Below are positions 1 to 8,663 of a stretch of DNA of 64,000 nucleotides, piece by piece; position 1 is the first letter of the stretch, and each line of letters opens with the position of its first letter. This stretch comes from DASUPK01 sp963736685. Its GTDB lineage: Bacteria; Actinomycetota; Thermoleophilia; Solirubrobacterales; 70-9. Location: assembly GCA_963736685.1 (NCBI GenBank), contig CAVTPZ010000016.1, positions 1 to 64,000 of the forward strand, given 5' to 3'. The translations under genes were made by a program, and so were the position numbers. The notes beneath the pieces were generated by a model. It searched no databases, was not told the DNA's origin, and saw only the letters and a list, made by a program, of their open reading frames with translations.

Positions 1-1
1 A

Positions 2-622
2 CTTCTATTCGCGGGAGCACTGGCATTCGCCGCCTCCGACACGATCGTCGCGCGGCCCGATAGCACCTTCTCAGCCGCCACCTACACGACCGATCAGGGC
101 GAGGTCGTCCAGCTTCAGGACGCCGGCGACCAGCACAATGCGACCGCGCTCAAGAACGGCCCGGACGGCCAGGCGCTCTTCCGCAGCCCGACGATCACCG
201 GAGGGACCACCAGCGTCCAGGGAACCCAGTACCTGAGCGCCGGCGACTACACCTTCTACTGCACGATTCACCCGACCACGATGCAGGCGACGCTCCATGT
301 CACCTCCAACGGAACGCCCCAGGCGCGCCCCTCATCCTCCATCAAGGTGACCAAGCGGAGCGTGAGCCAAACGATCAAGAAGGGGCTCAAGCTGAACATG
401 ACGCCGACCACCAGCATCGAGGGCGTCACCCTGACGGCGAAGCTGGGCAAGGCGACGATCGGCAAGAAGACCGTCACTCTCAACCAGGGGTTCAACGCTC
501 CGGTGATCAAGCTCAGCAAGGCCGGGAAGAGCAAGCTGCAGGGGAAGAGCTCCGCCAAGGTCACGGTCACCGCCGACATCCCGTTCGGCTCGCCAGCCAC
601 GAGCAAGGCGAAGCTCGGCTAG
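2..622 (+). CDS. Secreted cupredoxin-like protein, 5' end cut off
   Basis: The frame is open from the first bases and ends at 622, so the true start lies outside the window. The first visible residues (LLFAGALAFAA) look like the end of a signal peptide or membrane anchor. A blue-copper domain follows: a His in the QHNA stretch (about residue 43 of the visible part) and the C-terminal YCTIHPTTM stretch supply the expected His, Cys, His and Met ligands of a type-1 copper site. The last ~100 residues are rich in Lys, Ser, Thr and Gly and resemble the beta-rich tails of other secreted proteins in this window. An electron-transfer or copper-binding role outside the membrane is inferred; no partner is visible. 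The convergent HIT gene overlaps its 3' end by 4 bp. Confidence 0.75.
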   Translation, partial: LLFAGALAFAASDTIVARPDSTFSAATYTTDQGEVVQLQDAGDQHNATALKNGPDGQALFRSPTITGGTTSVQGTQYLSAGDYTFYCTIHPTTMQATLHVTSNGTPQARPSSSIKVTKRSVSQTIKKGLKLNMTPTTSIEGVTLTAKLGKATIGKKTVTLNQGFNAPVIKLSKAGKSKLQGKSSAKVTVTADIPFGSPATSKAKLG

Positions 623-1110
623 CCGTCTCCGACGGCCTTCCGGACGCGCTCCGCGACCTTGCGCATCTCCTCCTCAGAGGAGTACTTCGTGCGCGGCCAG
701 AAGAAGCCCCTCAGCCCGTCCTTCGGCTTTCGCGGCACGACGTGAACGTGGAGATGGGGCACGCTCTGGCTGACCACGTTGTTGAGGGCGACGAAGGAGC
801 CGGGCTTGCGCATCGCCTTCGGAACGGCAGCGGAGAGCAACCGGGCGTTGGCGAAGAGCGGGCCGACCAGGTCGTCGGGTAGATCCGAGAGCGTCTCGTG
901 ATGGTCCCGCGGGACGAGCAGCGAGTGGCCGGGGAAGAGAGGCCGGTTGTCGAGGAACGCGATCGTCCGCTCGTCCTCGAAGACGACGTGCCCGGGCTCA
1001 TCGCCCGCAACGATCTGACAGAAGCGGCAGTTACGGTCCCGGGTGGCCAGGTCCGCGATACTGTCAGAGCGGACCGGGGAGGAGAGGAACGTTGAAGGTA
1101 GCCAAGACAC
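619..1110 (-). CDS. HIT family hydrolase
   Basis: A 163-residue histidine-triad protein. It has a CxxC pair near residues 28-31, probably zinc-binding, and the signature HLHVHVV at 119-125, whose middle His is the nucleophile for nucleotidyl or phosphoramidate hydrolysis. Substrate class (dinucleoside polyphosphates, AMP-lysine or similar) is known only for the family. The ATG at 1110 gives about 25 unconserved residues before the domain and overlaps the divergent gene starting at 1092 by 19 bp. No convincing ATG or GTG lies closer to the domain, so the start is uncertain. A second HIT gene lies at 5112-5606. Confidence 0.88.
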   Translation of the reverse strand: MSWLPSTFLSSPVRSDSIADLATRDRNCRFCQIVAGDEPGHVVFEDERTIAFLDNRPLFPGHSLLVPRDHHETLSDLPDDLVGPLFANARLLSAAVPKAMRKPGSFVALNNVVSQSVPHLHVHVVPRKPKDGLRGFFWPRTKYSSEEEMRKVAERVRKAVGDG

Positions 1111-1550
1111 TCCGCAGGACAGCCGTCGTCGTCCCGCTGGCGCTGCTCGTCGTGCTCGTCCAGTGGGCGGTCTCGGCCGGCGCCGGAACCCCGGTCAAGA
1201 CCGGTCAGTACAACGGGAAGACGACCCAGCAGGCGATCGCCCCGGCCTTCCGGAAGCTCTCCTTCACGGTGAAGAAGGGGAAGGTCACCATCAGCGTGGA
1301 GCCCTCGGTGGCGCGGGACAACTGCATCTCCAGCCCCGTCTTCACCCTGGACGGCACCTCGAGCACCAAGCTCGGGCGCAACCGCACCTTCACGCTCACC
1401 CATACCTTCTTCGGCAACAAGATCGACAAGATCCACGGCCGCTTCGTGAGTTCCAACGAGGTTCAGGGCTACGCGCTCTACCACTTCGCGGCGCAGGACC
1501 TCTGCTCAGAGGGCAAGAGCAAGGTCAACTTCACGGCGAAACATAAGTAG
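1092..1550 (+). CDS. Secreted protein of unknown function
   Basis: A 152-residue protein starting at TTG with a strong purine-rich ribosome binding site at 1077-1087. Residues 1-31 form a signal peptide (basic start, then hydrophobic VVVPLALLVVLVQWAV, then an AGAG cleavage region). The mature part is beta-rich, begins with a TGQYNGKT stretch and has two Cys (about residues 77 and 138) that could form a disulfide. Secreted proteins with this look are common in high-GC actinobacteria, but I do not recognise a family with a known role. The stop codon lies at the edge of a structured repeat. Confidence 0.7.
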   Translation: MKVAKTLRRTAVVVPLALLVVLVQWAVSAGAGTPVKTGQYNGKTTQQAIAPAFRKLSFTVKKGKVTISVEPSVARDNCISSPVFTLDGTSSTKLGRNRTFTLTHTFFGNKIDKIHGRFVSSNEVQGYALYHFAAQDLCSEGKSKVNFTAKHK

Positions 1551-1653
1551 CGGCCACCAGGCCGCTCCACTTTGGAGCGGAGGCCGAAGGCCGGAGCGAC
1601 TTATGTGGGGCGGCCGCTTGTGGCCGCGGCTATATGGCGAAGCCGTCCCTACG
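1541..1653. repeat. Structured dispersed repeat, copy 1
   Basis: About 105 bp shared with a second copy at 50905-51018. Both begin with GCGGCCACCAGGCCGC, share GGGGCGGCCGCTTGTGG in the middle and end with ATGGCGAAGCCGT. The piece between differs in sequence but is hairpin-forming in both copies. Here ACATAAGT (1541-1548) can also pair with ACTTATGT (1600-1607), closing a larger stem. It lies between two convergent genes, and the stop codon of the lipid kinase gene (1649-1651) sits in its end. No transposase or target duplication is visible; a REP- or MITE-like element, or a terminator family, is possible. Confidence 0.7.
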
Positions 1654-2659
1654 AAACAATCGTCAAAGCGCCCGGTTCCACCCCGAATGCGAGCTCGGTG
1701 TGCTCGCCGATGTAGTCGCCGTCGACCTGCACCGGGAACGGGCGTGGCTGCCCATCCTCGTCCATGGAGACCGAGCGGACCAGCGCCTCCGCGACGTCGT
1801 CGAACTCCTCGATCTGGCGATGCTTCGAGGCATGCAGCCGCTGGCTGAGCACCCGGGTCGCGATCGGCAGCATGTCTCGCTGCTTCGCGCGGTGGAGCAG
1901 GGCCATCGAGAGCGTCCCGTCGTCGAGGCCGCTGTCCTCGCAGATCCGGATCGGGACCCTGGCGAAGTAGGTGAACGGATCAGAGTTCTGGGCGATGGCT
2001 GTGACGCCCTCGTGCCGCTCGCCGCCGATCTCGAGCTCCAGTCGCACCGGGTTCCGCAGGTAGTGTCGGTAGAAGCCGGAGATCGCCGCCCAGGTGTAGT
2101 ACCACTGGCGCGCGCGGGCCTTGAGCCGCGGGTGGGCATCGACCCTCTTCACCACGGTCGCGTCGAGGCCGACACCACAGGCGAAGACGAAGTGGCGGCC
2201 GTTGCAGCGGCCGAGATCGATCTTGCGGGGGTGAAAATCGTCCGCCAGGCCGATCAGGTGCTCGGTCGCATCGACCACGTCGTTCGGTATGCCCAGCGTG
2301 CGGGCAACGACGTTGGTGGACCCTCCGGGGAGGACCGAGACGGGGACGTTGGTGCCCGCCAGCCCGTTGGCGACCTCATTCAGGGTGCCATCGCCGCCGA
2401 AGGCGACCACGATGTCGTATCCGCCGTGCTGCGCGTCCCGCCCGATCTCGATCGCGTGCTCGGAGGCCTCCGTGTCGACCGCCTCGACGTCGTAGCGGGC
2501 CTGGAGCGCATAGACGACCAGGTTCTTGAGCCGATCCGACACGGTGGTCGCGTACGGATTGACGATGATCAGCATCCGCTTCTTCTCCGCGCCCGGTTCG
2601 AGCGGGACCGCGGCCGCCGCGGGAGCGGGATCTCTGTGGGCGGGGGAGATCGTGGCCAC
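1649..2659 (-). CDS. Diacylglycerol/lipid kinase family protein
   Basis: A 336-residue protein of the DagK/YegS/BmrU family, which phosphorylates a lipid hydroxyl (diacylglycerol, sphingoid or related) with ATP. The nucleotide-binding GGDGT is at 88-92 (FGGDGTLNEVANGL), and PGGSTN follows at about 111-116. The C-terminal half has the beta-sandwich expected of the family, ending QVDGDYIG. The first ~25 residues are Ala/Pro-rich and unconserved. Its stop codon lies in the repeat at 1541-1653. It is followed 9 bp upstream by an MBL hydrolase gene on the same strand, so the three or four genes from 5606 down to 1649 may be one transcript. The substrate cannot be told from sequence. Confidence 0.88.
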   Translation of the reverse strand: MATISPAHRDPAPAAAAVPLEPGAEKKRMLIIVNPYATTVSDRLKNLVVYALQARYDVEAVDTEASEHAIEIGRDAQHGGYDIVVAFGGDGTLNEVANGLAGTNVPVSVLPGGSTNVVARTLGIPNDVVDATEHLIGLADDFHPRKIDLGRCNGRHFVFACGVGLDATVVKRVDAHPRLKARARQWYYTWAAISGFYRHYLRNPVRLELEIGGERHEGVTAIAQNSDPFTYFARVPIRICEDSGLDDGTLSMALLHRAKQRDMLPIATRVLSQRLHASKHRQIEEFDDVAEALVRSVSMDEDGQPRPFPVQVDGDYIGEHTELAFGVEPGALTIVS

Positions 2660-2668
2660 GCCTAGCTC

Positions 2669-3739
2669 CTAACCCCGGGCACCGAGCGGGTTACCGCCCG
2701 GAATCAGGTCCCCGAGCCGGTCCGCGGGGAGGTCGGACGTCGCCTCGTAGCGGATCACCGCGCCGTCGTCGACCTCGCGGACGTGACCGGCGTTCACCAG
2801 CAGATCCACGTGGCCGATCACCTCGGAGAGAGTGAGGAATGCCTGAGTGACGGCGACGTCTCCCCAGATCGCCTGGGCGAGCTCGTGGCCGGTGCGCGGC
2901 TGTTGGGCGATCAGGCCGTAGAGCTTCTCGGCGCGTCTCTGGTGCATGGCGAAGCGCTTGTCGATCAGGGCGACGTGGTTGGTGATCGGCTCCCCGTGGC
3001 CGGAGAGGACGATTTCCGCCGGCAGCTCCCGCGTCCTCTTCAGAGACTCGAGGTAGGTGGCCAGGGCCTGCGTGCGCTCCGACGATCCATCGAGCGGCCG
3101 GGAGATCAGGGGATTCGAGGAGATGTGCTTGATCAGGTGGTCGGCGGCGAGCAGGATGCCCCGCTCCTCGTCCCAGAAGACGGTGTCGGATGGACTATGG
3201 CCAGGGCGATGCTGGACCTCGAGCCGCCGGTCGCCGACCTCGAGCAGCTCGCCGTCGTGCAGAGGCCTGGTCACCTTCGTCTTTGAGCCCCAGGCTCGGA
3301 AGCTGCCGGTCACCTGGCGCAGGGCCGTGACGACCTCCTCGGAGATCCCGTGTCGCCGCATCAGCGCAGCCGCCTCCTCGTCGTCTCGCTCGGCGTCGTC
3401 TCCGAAGTTCTCGACGAAGGGGACGAGCAGGTCAAGGGCCGCAACCTCCGCGCCAGAGCGCTTGGCGACGATGTCGACCAGCCCGAGATGGTCGATGTGC
3501 TGGTGGGTGATGATCACCAGCTCGATGTCCTCGATCCTGTGGCCGAGAGCCTCGAGCTGGCGGTCGAGCTCGTCGAGCGCCTTGCCGGAATTGGGGCCCG
3601 AGTCGACCAGCGTGAGGGGCCCGCCCTCGAGCAGGTAGGTGTTGACGCGGCCGACCTGGAAGGGAGTGGGGATCCGGAGAACCCGGATGCCCGCGTCGGA
3701 GATCCGCTGCCAGACCTCGAGGGGCGTCTCCTCCGTCAC
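2669..3739 (-). CDS. MBL-fold metallohydrolase (LACTB2/glyoxalase II-like)
   Basis: A 356-residue metallo-beta-lactamase-fold hydrolase. The metal-binding THQHIDH is at 78-84; later metal ligands fall in HRPGHSPSD and LSGHGEPI. After the catalytic domain, residues ~270-340 look like the winged-helix extension (HQRRAEKLYGLI...) seen in LACTB2-type members, which includes RNA endonucleases and thioester hydrolases. The GTG start at 3739 overlaps the stop of the upstream phosphohexomutase gene by 4 bp (GTGA), so they are translationally coupled. The substrate is unknown. Confidence 0.85.
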   Translation of the reverse strand: MTEETPLEVWQRISDAGIRVLRIPTPFQVGRVNTYLLEGGPLTLVDSGPNSGKALDELDRQLEALGHRIEDIELVIITHQHIDHLGLVDIVAKRSGAEVAALDLLVPFVENFGDDAERDDEEAAALMRRHGISEEVVTALRQVTGSFRAWGSKTKVTRPLHDGELLEVGDRRLEVQHRPGHSPSDTVFWDEERGILLAADHLIKHISSNPLISRPLDGSSERTQALATYLESLKRTRELPAEIVLSGHGEPITNHVALIDKRFAMHQRRAEKLYGLIAQQPRTGHELAQAIWGDVAVTQAFLTLSEVIGHVDLLVNAGHVREVDDGAVIRYEATSDLPADRLGDLIPGGNPLGARG

Positions 3740-5112
3740 GAGCGGATCAGGCCCAGCACCTCGTCTCGCTTCTCCTCCATGTGCTCGGGGGAGACGAGGG
3801 ATTCGAGGTTGAGGCGAAGAAGCGGCTCGGTGTTGGAAGGGCGCACGTTGAAGTGCCAGTCCGGATAGTCGATCGACACGCCGTCGAGATGTCCGATCTC
3901 GCCGTTTGAGTAGCGCTCCTCGATCTCGCGCATCTTGCCTTCCTGGTCGGCGACCTCGGAGTTGATCTCGCCCGAGATGAAGTACTTGGAGCGGAACTCG
4001 TCCATCAACTCCGCCAGGGAACGCCCCTCCTTGGAGACGAGCTCCAGCATCAGCAGGGCGGGCATCGTCCCGGAGTCCGCGCAGTAGAAGTGGCGGAAGT
4101 AGTAGTGCCCCGATACCTCGCCGCCGAACGCAGCGCCGGTCTCGCGCATGCGGATCTTGAAGAAGGCATGTCCGACGCGGCTCAGGTCGGACTTCCCGCC
4201 GGCCGCCGCAACGGTGTCGGGAACCGCGCGGCTGGAACGAGGGTCATAGAGGATGGTCGACCCGGGCTCCTTGGCGAGCGCCGCGCGCGCCAGCAGGGCG
4301 CAGACGAAGTCGCCGTCGCAGAAGCTGCCCTCGCCGTCGATGAAGAAGCAGCGGTCGGCGTCGCCGTCCCAGGCGATCGCCAGGTCAAAGCCTCCCCGCT
4401 TCACCTGCTCGACCAGCATGCGACGGTTCTCCTCCAGGAACGGATTCGGCCCCGCCTCGGGAAAGTCCCCATTCGGCTCCCAGCGGCTGGTGGTGAGCTC
4501 GATGTCGAGCTGCTCCAGCAGCGGGCCGACCATCGGGCCCGCCATGCCGTCGCTCCCGTCAGCCAGGACGCGAAGAGGGCCGATGGCGTCGGGGTCGATG
4601 ACGGAGATCATGTGTTCGTGGAAGGCGGGATAGATGTCGACCTCCTCCACGGAGCCGCCACCGGATGGGTCGGGCAGGCCCGCCTCGATCTCCGAACGGA
4701 CTTCCTGGATGCCGGCGTCGCCCGACAGGGCGAGGGCGCCCTCGCGGATCAGCTTGACGCCGGTGTATTTCTTCGGGTTGTGCGAGGCGGTGACCATCGC
4801 GCCGCCGTCGAGCTCCCGTGAGCCCACCAGGAAGTAGCTCATCTCGGTCGCGATCTCCCCGGCGTCGATTACCGTCACGCCCTCCTCGACGAGTCCCTGG
4901 CGCACCCCGGCGGCCATCTCCGGCCCGGTGAGGCGCATGTCGTGGCCGAGTCCCACCCGGAGCTCCGAGGGCTCCTTGCCGCGCAGCTTCGCGAGGACCC
5001 TCGCGAAGGCGCGGCCGATCAGATGGGCCGTCTCGGCATCCAGCTCCTTGCCGTAGATGCCGCGGATGTCATATGCCTTGAAGATCCCGGCCGGGGGAGC
5101 GGTGATCGCCAT
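3736..5112 (-). CDS. manB: Phosphomannomutase/phosphoglucomutase
   Basis: A 458-residue alpha-D-phosphohexomutase that interconverts hexose 1- and 6-phosphates for nucleotide sugar and cell-envelope synthesis. The phosphoserine loop is TASHNPK at 108-114, the Mg-binding loop is WDGDADR at about 245, the sugar-binding GGEVSGHYY is at about 325, and the phosphate-binding RPSNTEP is near the C-terminus. All four active-site loops are present and the length is normal. It overlaps both neighbours by 1-4 bp (HIT gene upstream, MBL gene downstream). The PMM/PGM bifunctional assignment is by family; substrate preference is not visible. Confidence 0.92.
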   Translation of the reverse strand: MAITAPPAGIFKAYDIRGIYGKELDAETAHLIGRAFARVLAKLRGKEPSELRVGLGHDMRLTGPEMAAGVRQGLVEEGVTVIDAGEIATEMSYFLVGSRELDGGAMVTASHNPKKYTGVKLIREGALALSGDAGIQEVRSEIEAGLPDPSGGGSVEEVDIYPAFHEHMISVIDPDAIGPLRVLADGSDGMAGPMVGPLLEQLDIELTTSRWEPNGDFPEAGPNPFLEENRRMLVEQVKRGGFDLAIAWDGDADRCFFIDGEGSFCDGDFVCALLARAALAKEPGSTILYDPRSSRAVPDTVAAAGGKSDLSRVGHAFFKIRMRETGAAFGGEVSGHYYFRHFYCADSGTMPALLMLELVSKEGRSLAELMDEFRSKYFISGEINSEVADQEGKMREIEERYSNGEIGHLDGVSIDYPDWHFNVRPSNTEPLLRLNLESLVSPEHMEEKRDEVLGLIRS

Positions 5113-5606
5113 CAGTCGCCGAACGCCTTCCGCACCGTCTCGTAGCTGTCCTCGAGCGTCTGATTCATCACCCGGGTGTCGCCAAGCACGGGCATGAAGT
5201 TGGTGTCGCCACCCCAGCGCGGGACGACGTGCATGTGGATGTGGTGCTCGACCCCGGCGCCGGCCACGCGGCCCTGATTGAAGCCGACGTTGTAGCCGTG
5301 GGGCGAGTAGCCGGTCTCAAGCGCGTTCATCCCGCGCTGGGCGAACGACATCATCTCCGCGATCGTCTCAGCATCGAGCTCCTGAAGGGCGGCCACGTGC
5401 TCGTAGGGCGCCACCATCAGGTGGCCGTTCGTGTACGGGAACTTGTTGAGGATCACGAAGCAATGCTCGCCGCGGTGGACGATCAGGTTCGCCTCGTCGT
5501 CGCCGGCCTCGAGGGCGGCGCAGAAGACGCAGGCGTCGGAGTTGTCCTTGGAGGCGTCCTTCACGTAGGCGAGGCGCCAGGGCGCCCAGATCCGCTGTTC
5601 GGCCAC
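5112..5606 (-). CDS. HIT family protein (Ap4A phosphorylase/hydrolase type)
   Basis: A 164-residue HIT protein with CVFC at 26-29 (structural zinc) and HHIHMHVVPRW at 121-131 carrying the catalytic histidine triad. The IWAPWR N-terminus is typical of the actinobacterial branch related to Ap4A phosphorylase. The start is GTG at 5606. No Shine-Dalgarno is evident, but a -10-like TACCAT lies 8 nt upstream, so the transcript may be leaderless. First gene of a minus-strand run that continues through the phosphohexomutase with overlapping stops and starts. Confidence 0.9.
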   Translation of the reverse strand: MAEQRIWAPWRLAYVKDASKDNSDACVFCAALEAGDDEANLIVHRGEHCFVILNKFPYTNGHLMVAPYEHVAALQELDAETIAEMMSFAQRGMNALETGYSPHGYNVGFNQGRVAGAGVEHHIHMHVVPRWGGDTNFMPVLGDTRVMNQTLEDSYETVRKAFGD

Positions 5607-5664
5607 AGTCGCTCATGGTATTGACGCCCGGTAGTACGCTTCCCGTGCCTCGGGGAGGGCGAGG

Positions 5665-6855
5665 ATGGAGATCATGAAGAGCCCATCCACCATCGGATTC
5701 AGGCGGGCACTGATCGCCTCGCTGAGTGCGAGCGCCATGCTTCTTTTCGCCCCGCGCGCACAGGCCTACATCTACTGGGCCAACTGGGATGGCAATGCCG
5801 GGACGACGATCGGCCGCGCCACGGTCGACGGAGGACAGGTCGATCAGAGCTTCATAACCGGTGCCCACGGGCCCTGCGGCGTTGCCGTCGATGGAAAGCA
5901 CATCTACTGGGGCAATCAGCTGAGCAACACTGTCGGGCGGGCGAACATCGACGGGAGCGGCGTGGACCAGAACTTCATCACGGGGATCACCGGCGCCAGT
6001 GACCCCTGCTCCGTCGCTGTCGACTCAGGCCATGTCTACTGGGACGAGAGCAACACGAAGATCGGCAGGGCGAATCTGAACGGGACCGACATCCAGCGAG
6101 ACTTCATCACCGGCGCCACTACCGTCTTCGGTCTGTCCGTTGACTCCGCGCACCTCTACTGGGCAAACAGCGGCGCAAACTCGATCGGCCGCGCCAACCT
6201 GGATGGCACCGGCGTAAATCAGGGCTTCATCCCGAACGCGATCCAGGACAGCATGCCGCATGAGCCGTCCTACCCCGTCGTCAGCCCAACCAGCATCTAC
6301 TACGCCGCCTCGGAGAACACACGCATCCTGCGCACGAACCTCGATGGGACGGGCGTCCAGCAGAACTTCATAACCGGGGCCAGGGATGCCGCTCTCGCGC
6401 TCGACTCCCGGTACCTGTTCTGGAGCGACGAGACGGATATGGAGATCGGACGGTCCAACCTCGATGGCACCGCGGTCAGCGACAATCTCGTTCAGGGAGC
6501 AATCCGGCCGCTTGGCGTTGCGGTCGACTCCAACTCCTTCACCCTCGGCAAGCTGAAGCGCAAGAAGAACGGGACCGCGACCCTCTTCGCCGACGTCCCC
6601 GGGCCCGGCCAGGTCGGCCTGCAGGGAAAGGGCATCGCACAGATCGCCGTGACAGCCTCGGCCCGCGAGAGCCTCGCCACCGCCGGCGGATCCGTGAAGC
6701 TCAAGATCGGGCCGGCCAAGGGCAAGAAGGGCCGTTCCCTGCGCGGACGCCTCGCGAATCGCGGCAAGGCCAAGGTCAAGGCGACGATCACCTTCGTGCC
6801 GAGTGGGGGCGACCCGAACACGTTGACCAGGAAGGTCAAGCTGGCCCGGAGGTAG
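5665..6855 (+). CDS. Secreted YWTD-type beta-propeller protein
   Basis: A 396-residue exported protein. A signal peptide (about residues 1-34, ending AQAYIYW) is followed by about six ~43-residue repeats of the form GVAVD..HIYWGN...TIGRANLDGTGV.Q.FI, typical of the YWTD/LDL-receptor-like six-blade propeller. From about residue 290 a separate Lys/Gly-rich beta domain begins (FTLGKLKRKKNGTATL...), a tail type also seen at 281-622. Two in-frame ATGs, 5665 and 5674, both follow purine-rich stretches. A surface binding or scaffold role is likely; the ligand is unknown. Confidence 0.75.
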   Translation: MEIMKSPSTIGFRRALIASLSASAMLLFAPRAQAYIYWANWDGNAGTTIGRATVDGGQVDQSFITGAHGPCGVAVDGKHIYWGNQLSNTVGRANIDGSGVDQNFITGITGASDPCSVAVDSGHVYWDESNTKIGRANLNGTDIQRDFITGATTVFGLSVDSAHLYWANSGANSIGRANLDGTGVNQGFIPNAIQDSMPHEPSYPVVSPTSIYYAASENTRILRTNLDGTGVQQNFITGARDAALALDSRYLFWSDETDMEIGRSNLDGTAVSDNLVQGAIRPLGVAVDSNSFTLGKLKRKKNGTATLFADVPGPGQVGLQGKGIAQIAVTASARESLATAGGSVKLKIGPAKGKKGRSLRGRLANRGKAKVKATITFVPSGGDPNTLTRKVKLARR

Positions 6856-6941
6856 GGCCTGGCATAGGCTTTCCGGCGGCGCGAGGCTCGCGCCCATCGG
6901 GAACCGTCATAAGTCACAACCCAGGGGAACCAGGAGGGGAG

Positions 6942-7451
6942 ATGCAACCAATCAAGGACAAATTGACCTACGCCAACGTGATGGCGACGATCGCCGTCTT
7001 CTTGGTGCTCGGCGGCGGGGCATATGCCGCATCTGTGGCGAAGAAGAACACGGTCACGACGAAGTCCGTCAAGAACGGCAGTCTGAAGGGCATCGATGTG
7101 GCGAAGGACACCCTGACCGGAGACAACATCAACGAGGGCACACTCACGGTCACGTTGCCGTGTCCGGCAGGCACCACCAAGGCCGCCGGGATCTGTTTCG
7201 ACTCCGCCGAGCGGGCATCGGACGGGCTCGATGGCGCGATGACCACATGCGGGCAGGCGAACCGCTTTTTGCCGACCGTCGCTGAGCTGCGGACGCTGCA
7301 CCTGGTGGCCGGAGTCTCGGTCAATGGCGAACAGGCCAGCGACCTCGGCCAGGACACAAATCACAGCGGGCTCGGGGCGGACACCGGGCTCGCGATCAGC
7401 AACAGTACGTCGTTTGCGCGGCCGTTCCGCTGCGCGGTCGTTCCCGGCTGA
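6942..7451 (+). CDS. Exported protein of the LTYANVMATIAVFLALGG type
   Basis: A 169-residue protein with a clear ribosome binding site (caggagggga). The N-terminus KLTYANVMATIAVFLVLGGG (residues ~6-25) is a signal peptide or anchor seen on a large set of exported proteins in Solirubrobacterales, from memory. A short Lys/Val/Asn region with degenerate repeats (SVKNGSLKGIDVAKDTLTG) follows; then a domain with four Cys (about residues 74, 84, 104 and 165). The function is not known. It is downstream of, and on the same strand as, the propeller gene. Confidence 0.7.
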   Translation: MQPIKDKLTYANVMATIAVFLVLGGGAYAASVAKKNTVTTKSVKNGSLKGIDVAKDTLTGDNINEGTLTVTLPCPAGTTKAAGICFDSAERASDGLDGAMTTCGQANRFLPTVAELRTLHLVAGVSVNGEQASDLGQDTNHSGLGADTGLAISNSTSFARPFRCAVVPG

Positions 7452-7496
7452 GCATCCAGCGGGCCCGTCGCTCCGAGCGGGGGCGGCGGGCTCGCC

Positions 7497-8516
7497 CTAG
7501 AACCAGCCGCGGCGACGGAACCAGAGGAGCATTCCGCCCATCAGCCCGATCATCGCCGTGATCAGGATCCAGAACATCGTGTCCGATGAGGTGACCGGGT
7601 CGCCGCCACCGGGTAAGCCGACGTTCATGCCCCAGATGCTCGCCACCAAGGTGGCCGGCAGGAACACGATGCTGAACACGGTCAGCAGTCTCAGGATGTC
7701 GTTGAAGCGGTGCGCGATCACCGACTCATTGGTCTCTTCGAGCCCCTCGACCACCTCCTTGTAGCCCTCGAGCATGTCCCAGATGCGCTCGTGCGCGTCG
7801 ACGATGTCGTCGAAGTAGATCTCGAGGTCCATGTCCGGTGCCAGATAGCGCTGCTTGACCTTCTCCAGGTCGCGAAGCACCGGACGCTGCGGCCGGATCA
7901 CGGTCCGGAAGTTGATGATCTCCTGCTTCACGTTGGAGATGTCGCGCACGATCTCCTGTGAGGCGTGACCCTCGAAGATCTCGCCCTCGAGCACGTCGAG
8001 CTTGTTGCCGATCTTGCGCAGCATCGGGAAGCAGTAGTCGAAGCCGTCATCGACGAGGCGGTAGAGCAGATAGCCGGATCCGCGGGAGAAGAGCTGCTCG
8101 CGGACCTCCTCCTTCTGGCGGCAGCGCTCGAACAGGTACTCCACGGGCTGCAGCGGCTGATTCGGGATCGTGATCAGGAAGTCCGCGCCGACGAAGAGGT
8201 CGAGCTCTCCGGCACCAAGGCGACGGGCGGTGCGATCGAAGATCGGGAACTGCAGGACGATGAAGAGGTAGTCGTCGTAGACGTCGATCTTCGGCCGCTG
8301 GTTGCGGGAGAGGACGTCCTCGTAGTCGAGGGCGTGGAAGTCGAAGTTCTCCTCCAGCCACGCCTGCTCGAGGGCTCCCGGATGGTCGATCTTGATCCAG
8401 CGCAGGCCCTCGGCCGCGACCTCCTCGACGTTCGGGGTCTGCGGCTCAGGCGGAAGCGGCGCAACGAGCTCGCCGACGCGGGTTCTGCGCAGCCTGGGGC
8501 GAGGGAGGTTCGGCAT
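7497..8516 (-). CDS. corA: CorA family magnesium/divalent cation transporter
   Basis: A 339-residue member of the CorA pentameric channel family, which imports Mg2+ or Co2+ through the inner membrane. A long cytoplasmic alpha/beta domain with a coiled, charged helix (about 180-265) is followed by two C-terminal transmembrane helices (about 275-297 and 311-331). The selectivity-filter motif GMN is present (SIWGMNVGLPG). Some CorA-like proteins export Zn, so the ion is inferred. The start at 8516 has only a weak ribosome binding site. The gene is transcribed divergently from the riboswitch-controlled operon. Confidence 0.92.
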   Translation of the reverse strand: MPNLPRPRLRRTRVGELVAPLPPEPQTPNVEEVAAEGLRWIKIDHPGALEQAWLEENFDFHALDYEDVLSRNQRPKIDVYDDYLFIVLQFPIFDRTARRLGAGELDLFVGADFLITIPNQPLQPVEYLFERCRQKEEVREQLFSRGSGYLLYRLVDDGFDYCFPMLRKIGNKLDVLEGEIFEGHASQEIVRDISNVKQEIINFRTVIRPQRPVLRDLEKVKQRYLAPDMDLEIYFDDIVDAHERIWDMLEGYKEVVEGLEETNESVIAHRFNDILRLLTVFSIVFLPATLVASIWGMNVGLPGGGDPVTSSDTMFWILITAMIGLMGGMLLWFRRRGWF

Positions 8517-8639
8517 CTTCGGGCCCCATTGTGTTCGTCGCTTCGACTTCCATGGTTAATCCACTGTACTGCGAGGCGCGGTGTGCGGCGCAGTGTGACG
8601 CCCGGATCGGCCCCTGTAAATACTGAATTCGGGCGTTGC

Positions 8640-8645
8640 TATATT
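8640..8645 (+). promoter_or_regulatory. Probable -10 box for the SAM-riboswitch operon
   Basis: TATATT lies about 20 nt upstream of the first helix of the riboswitch, the right place for the transcript to begin just before the aptamer. A -35 box is not obvious. Confidence 0.5.
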
Positions 8646-8663
8646 CCCTCGTCACATACGCAC

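Noticed and set aside
71..298. Long minus-strand and other-frame ORFs opposite real genes (for example 711-1484, 17183-18982, 28767-30458, 31612-33258)
   Set aside because: They have Arg/Ala/Pro-rich or DRLEDV-type composition typical of antisense frames of high-GC genes, no domains and no ribosome binding sites, and cover well-recognised genes.
8446..8655. Upstream ORF as a longer start of corA
   Set aside because: It is in a different frame from CorA and overlaps the promoter of the divergent riboswitch operon.
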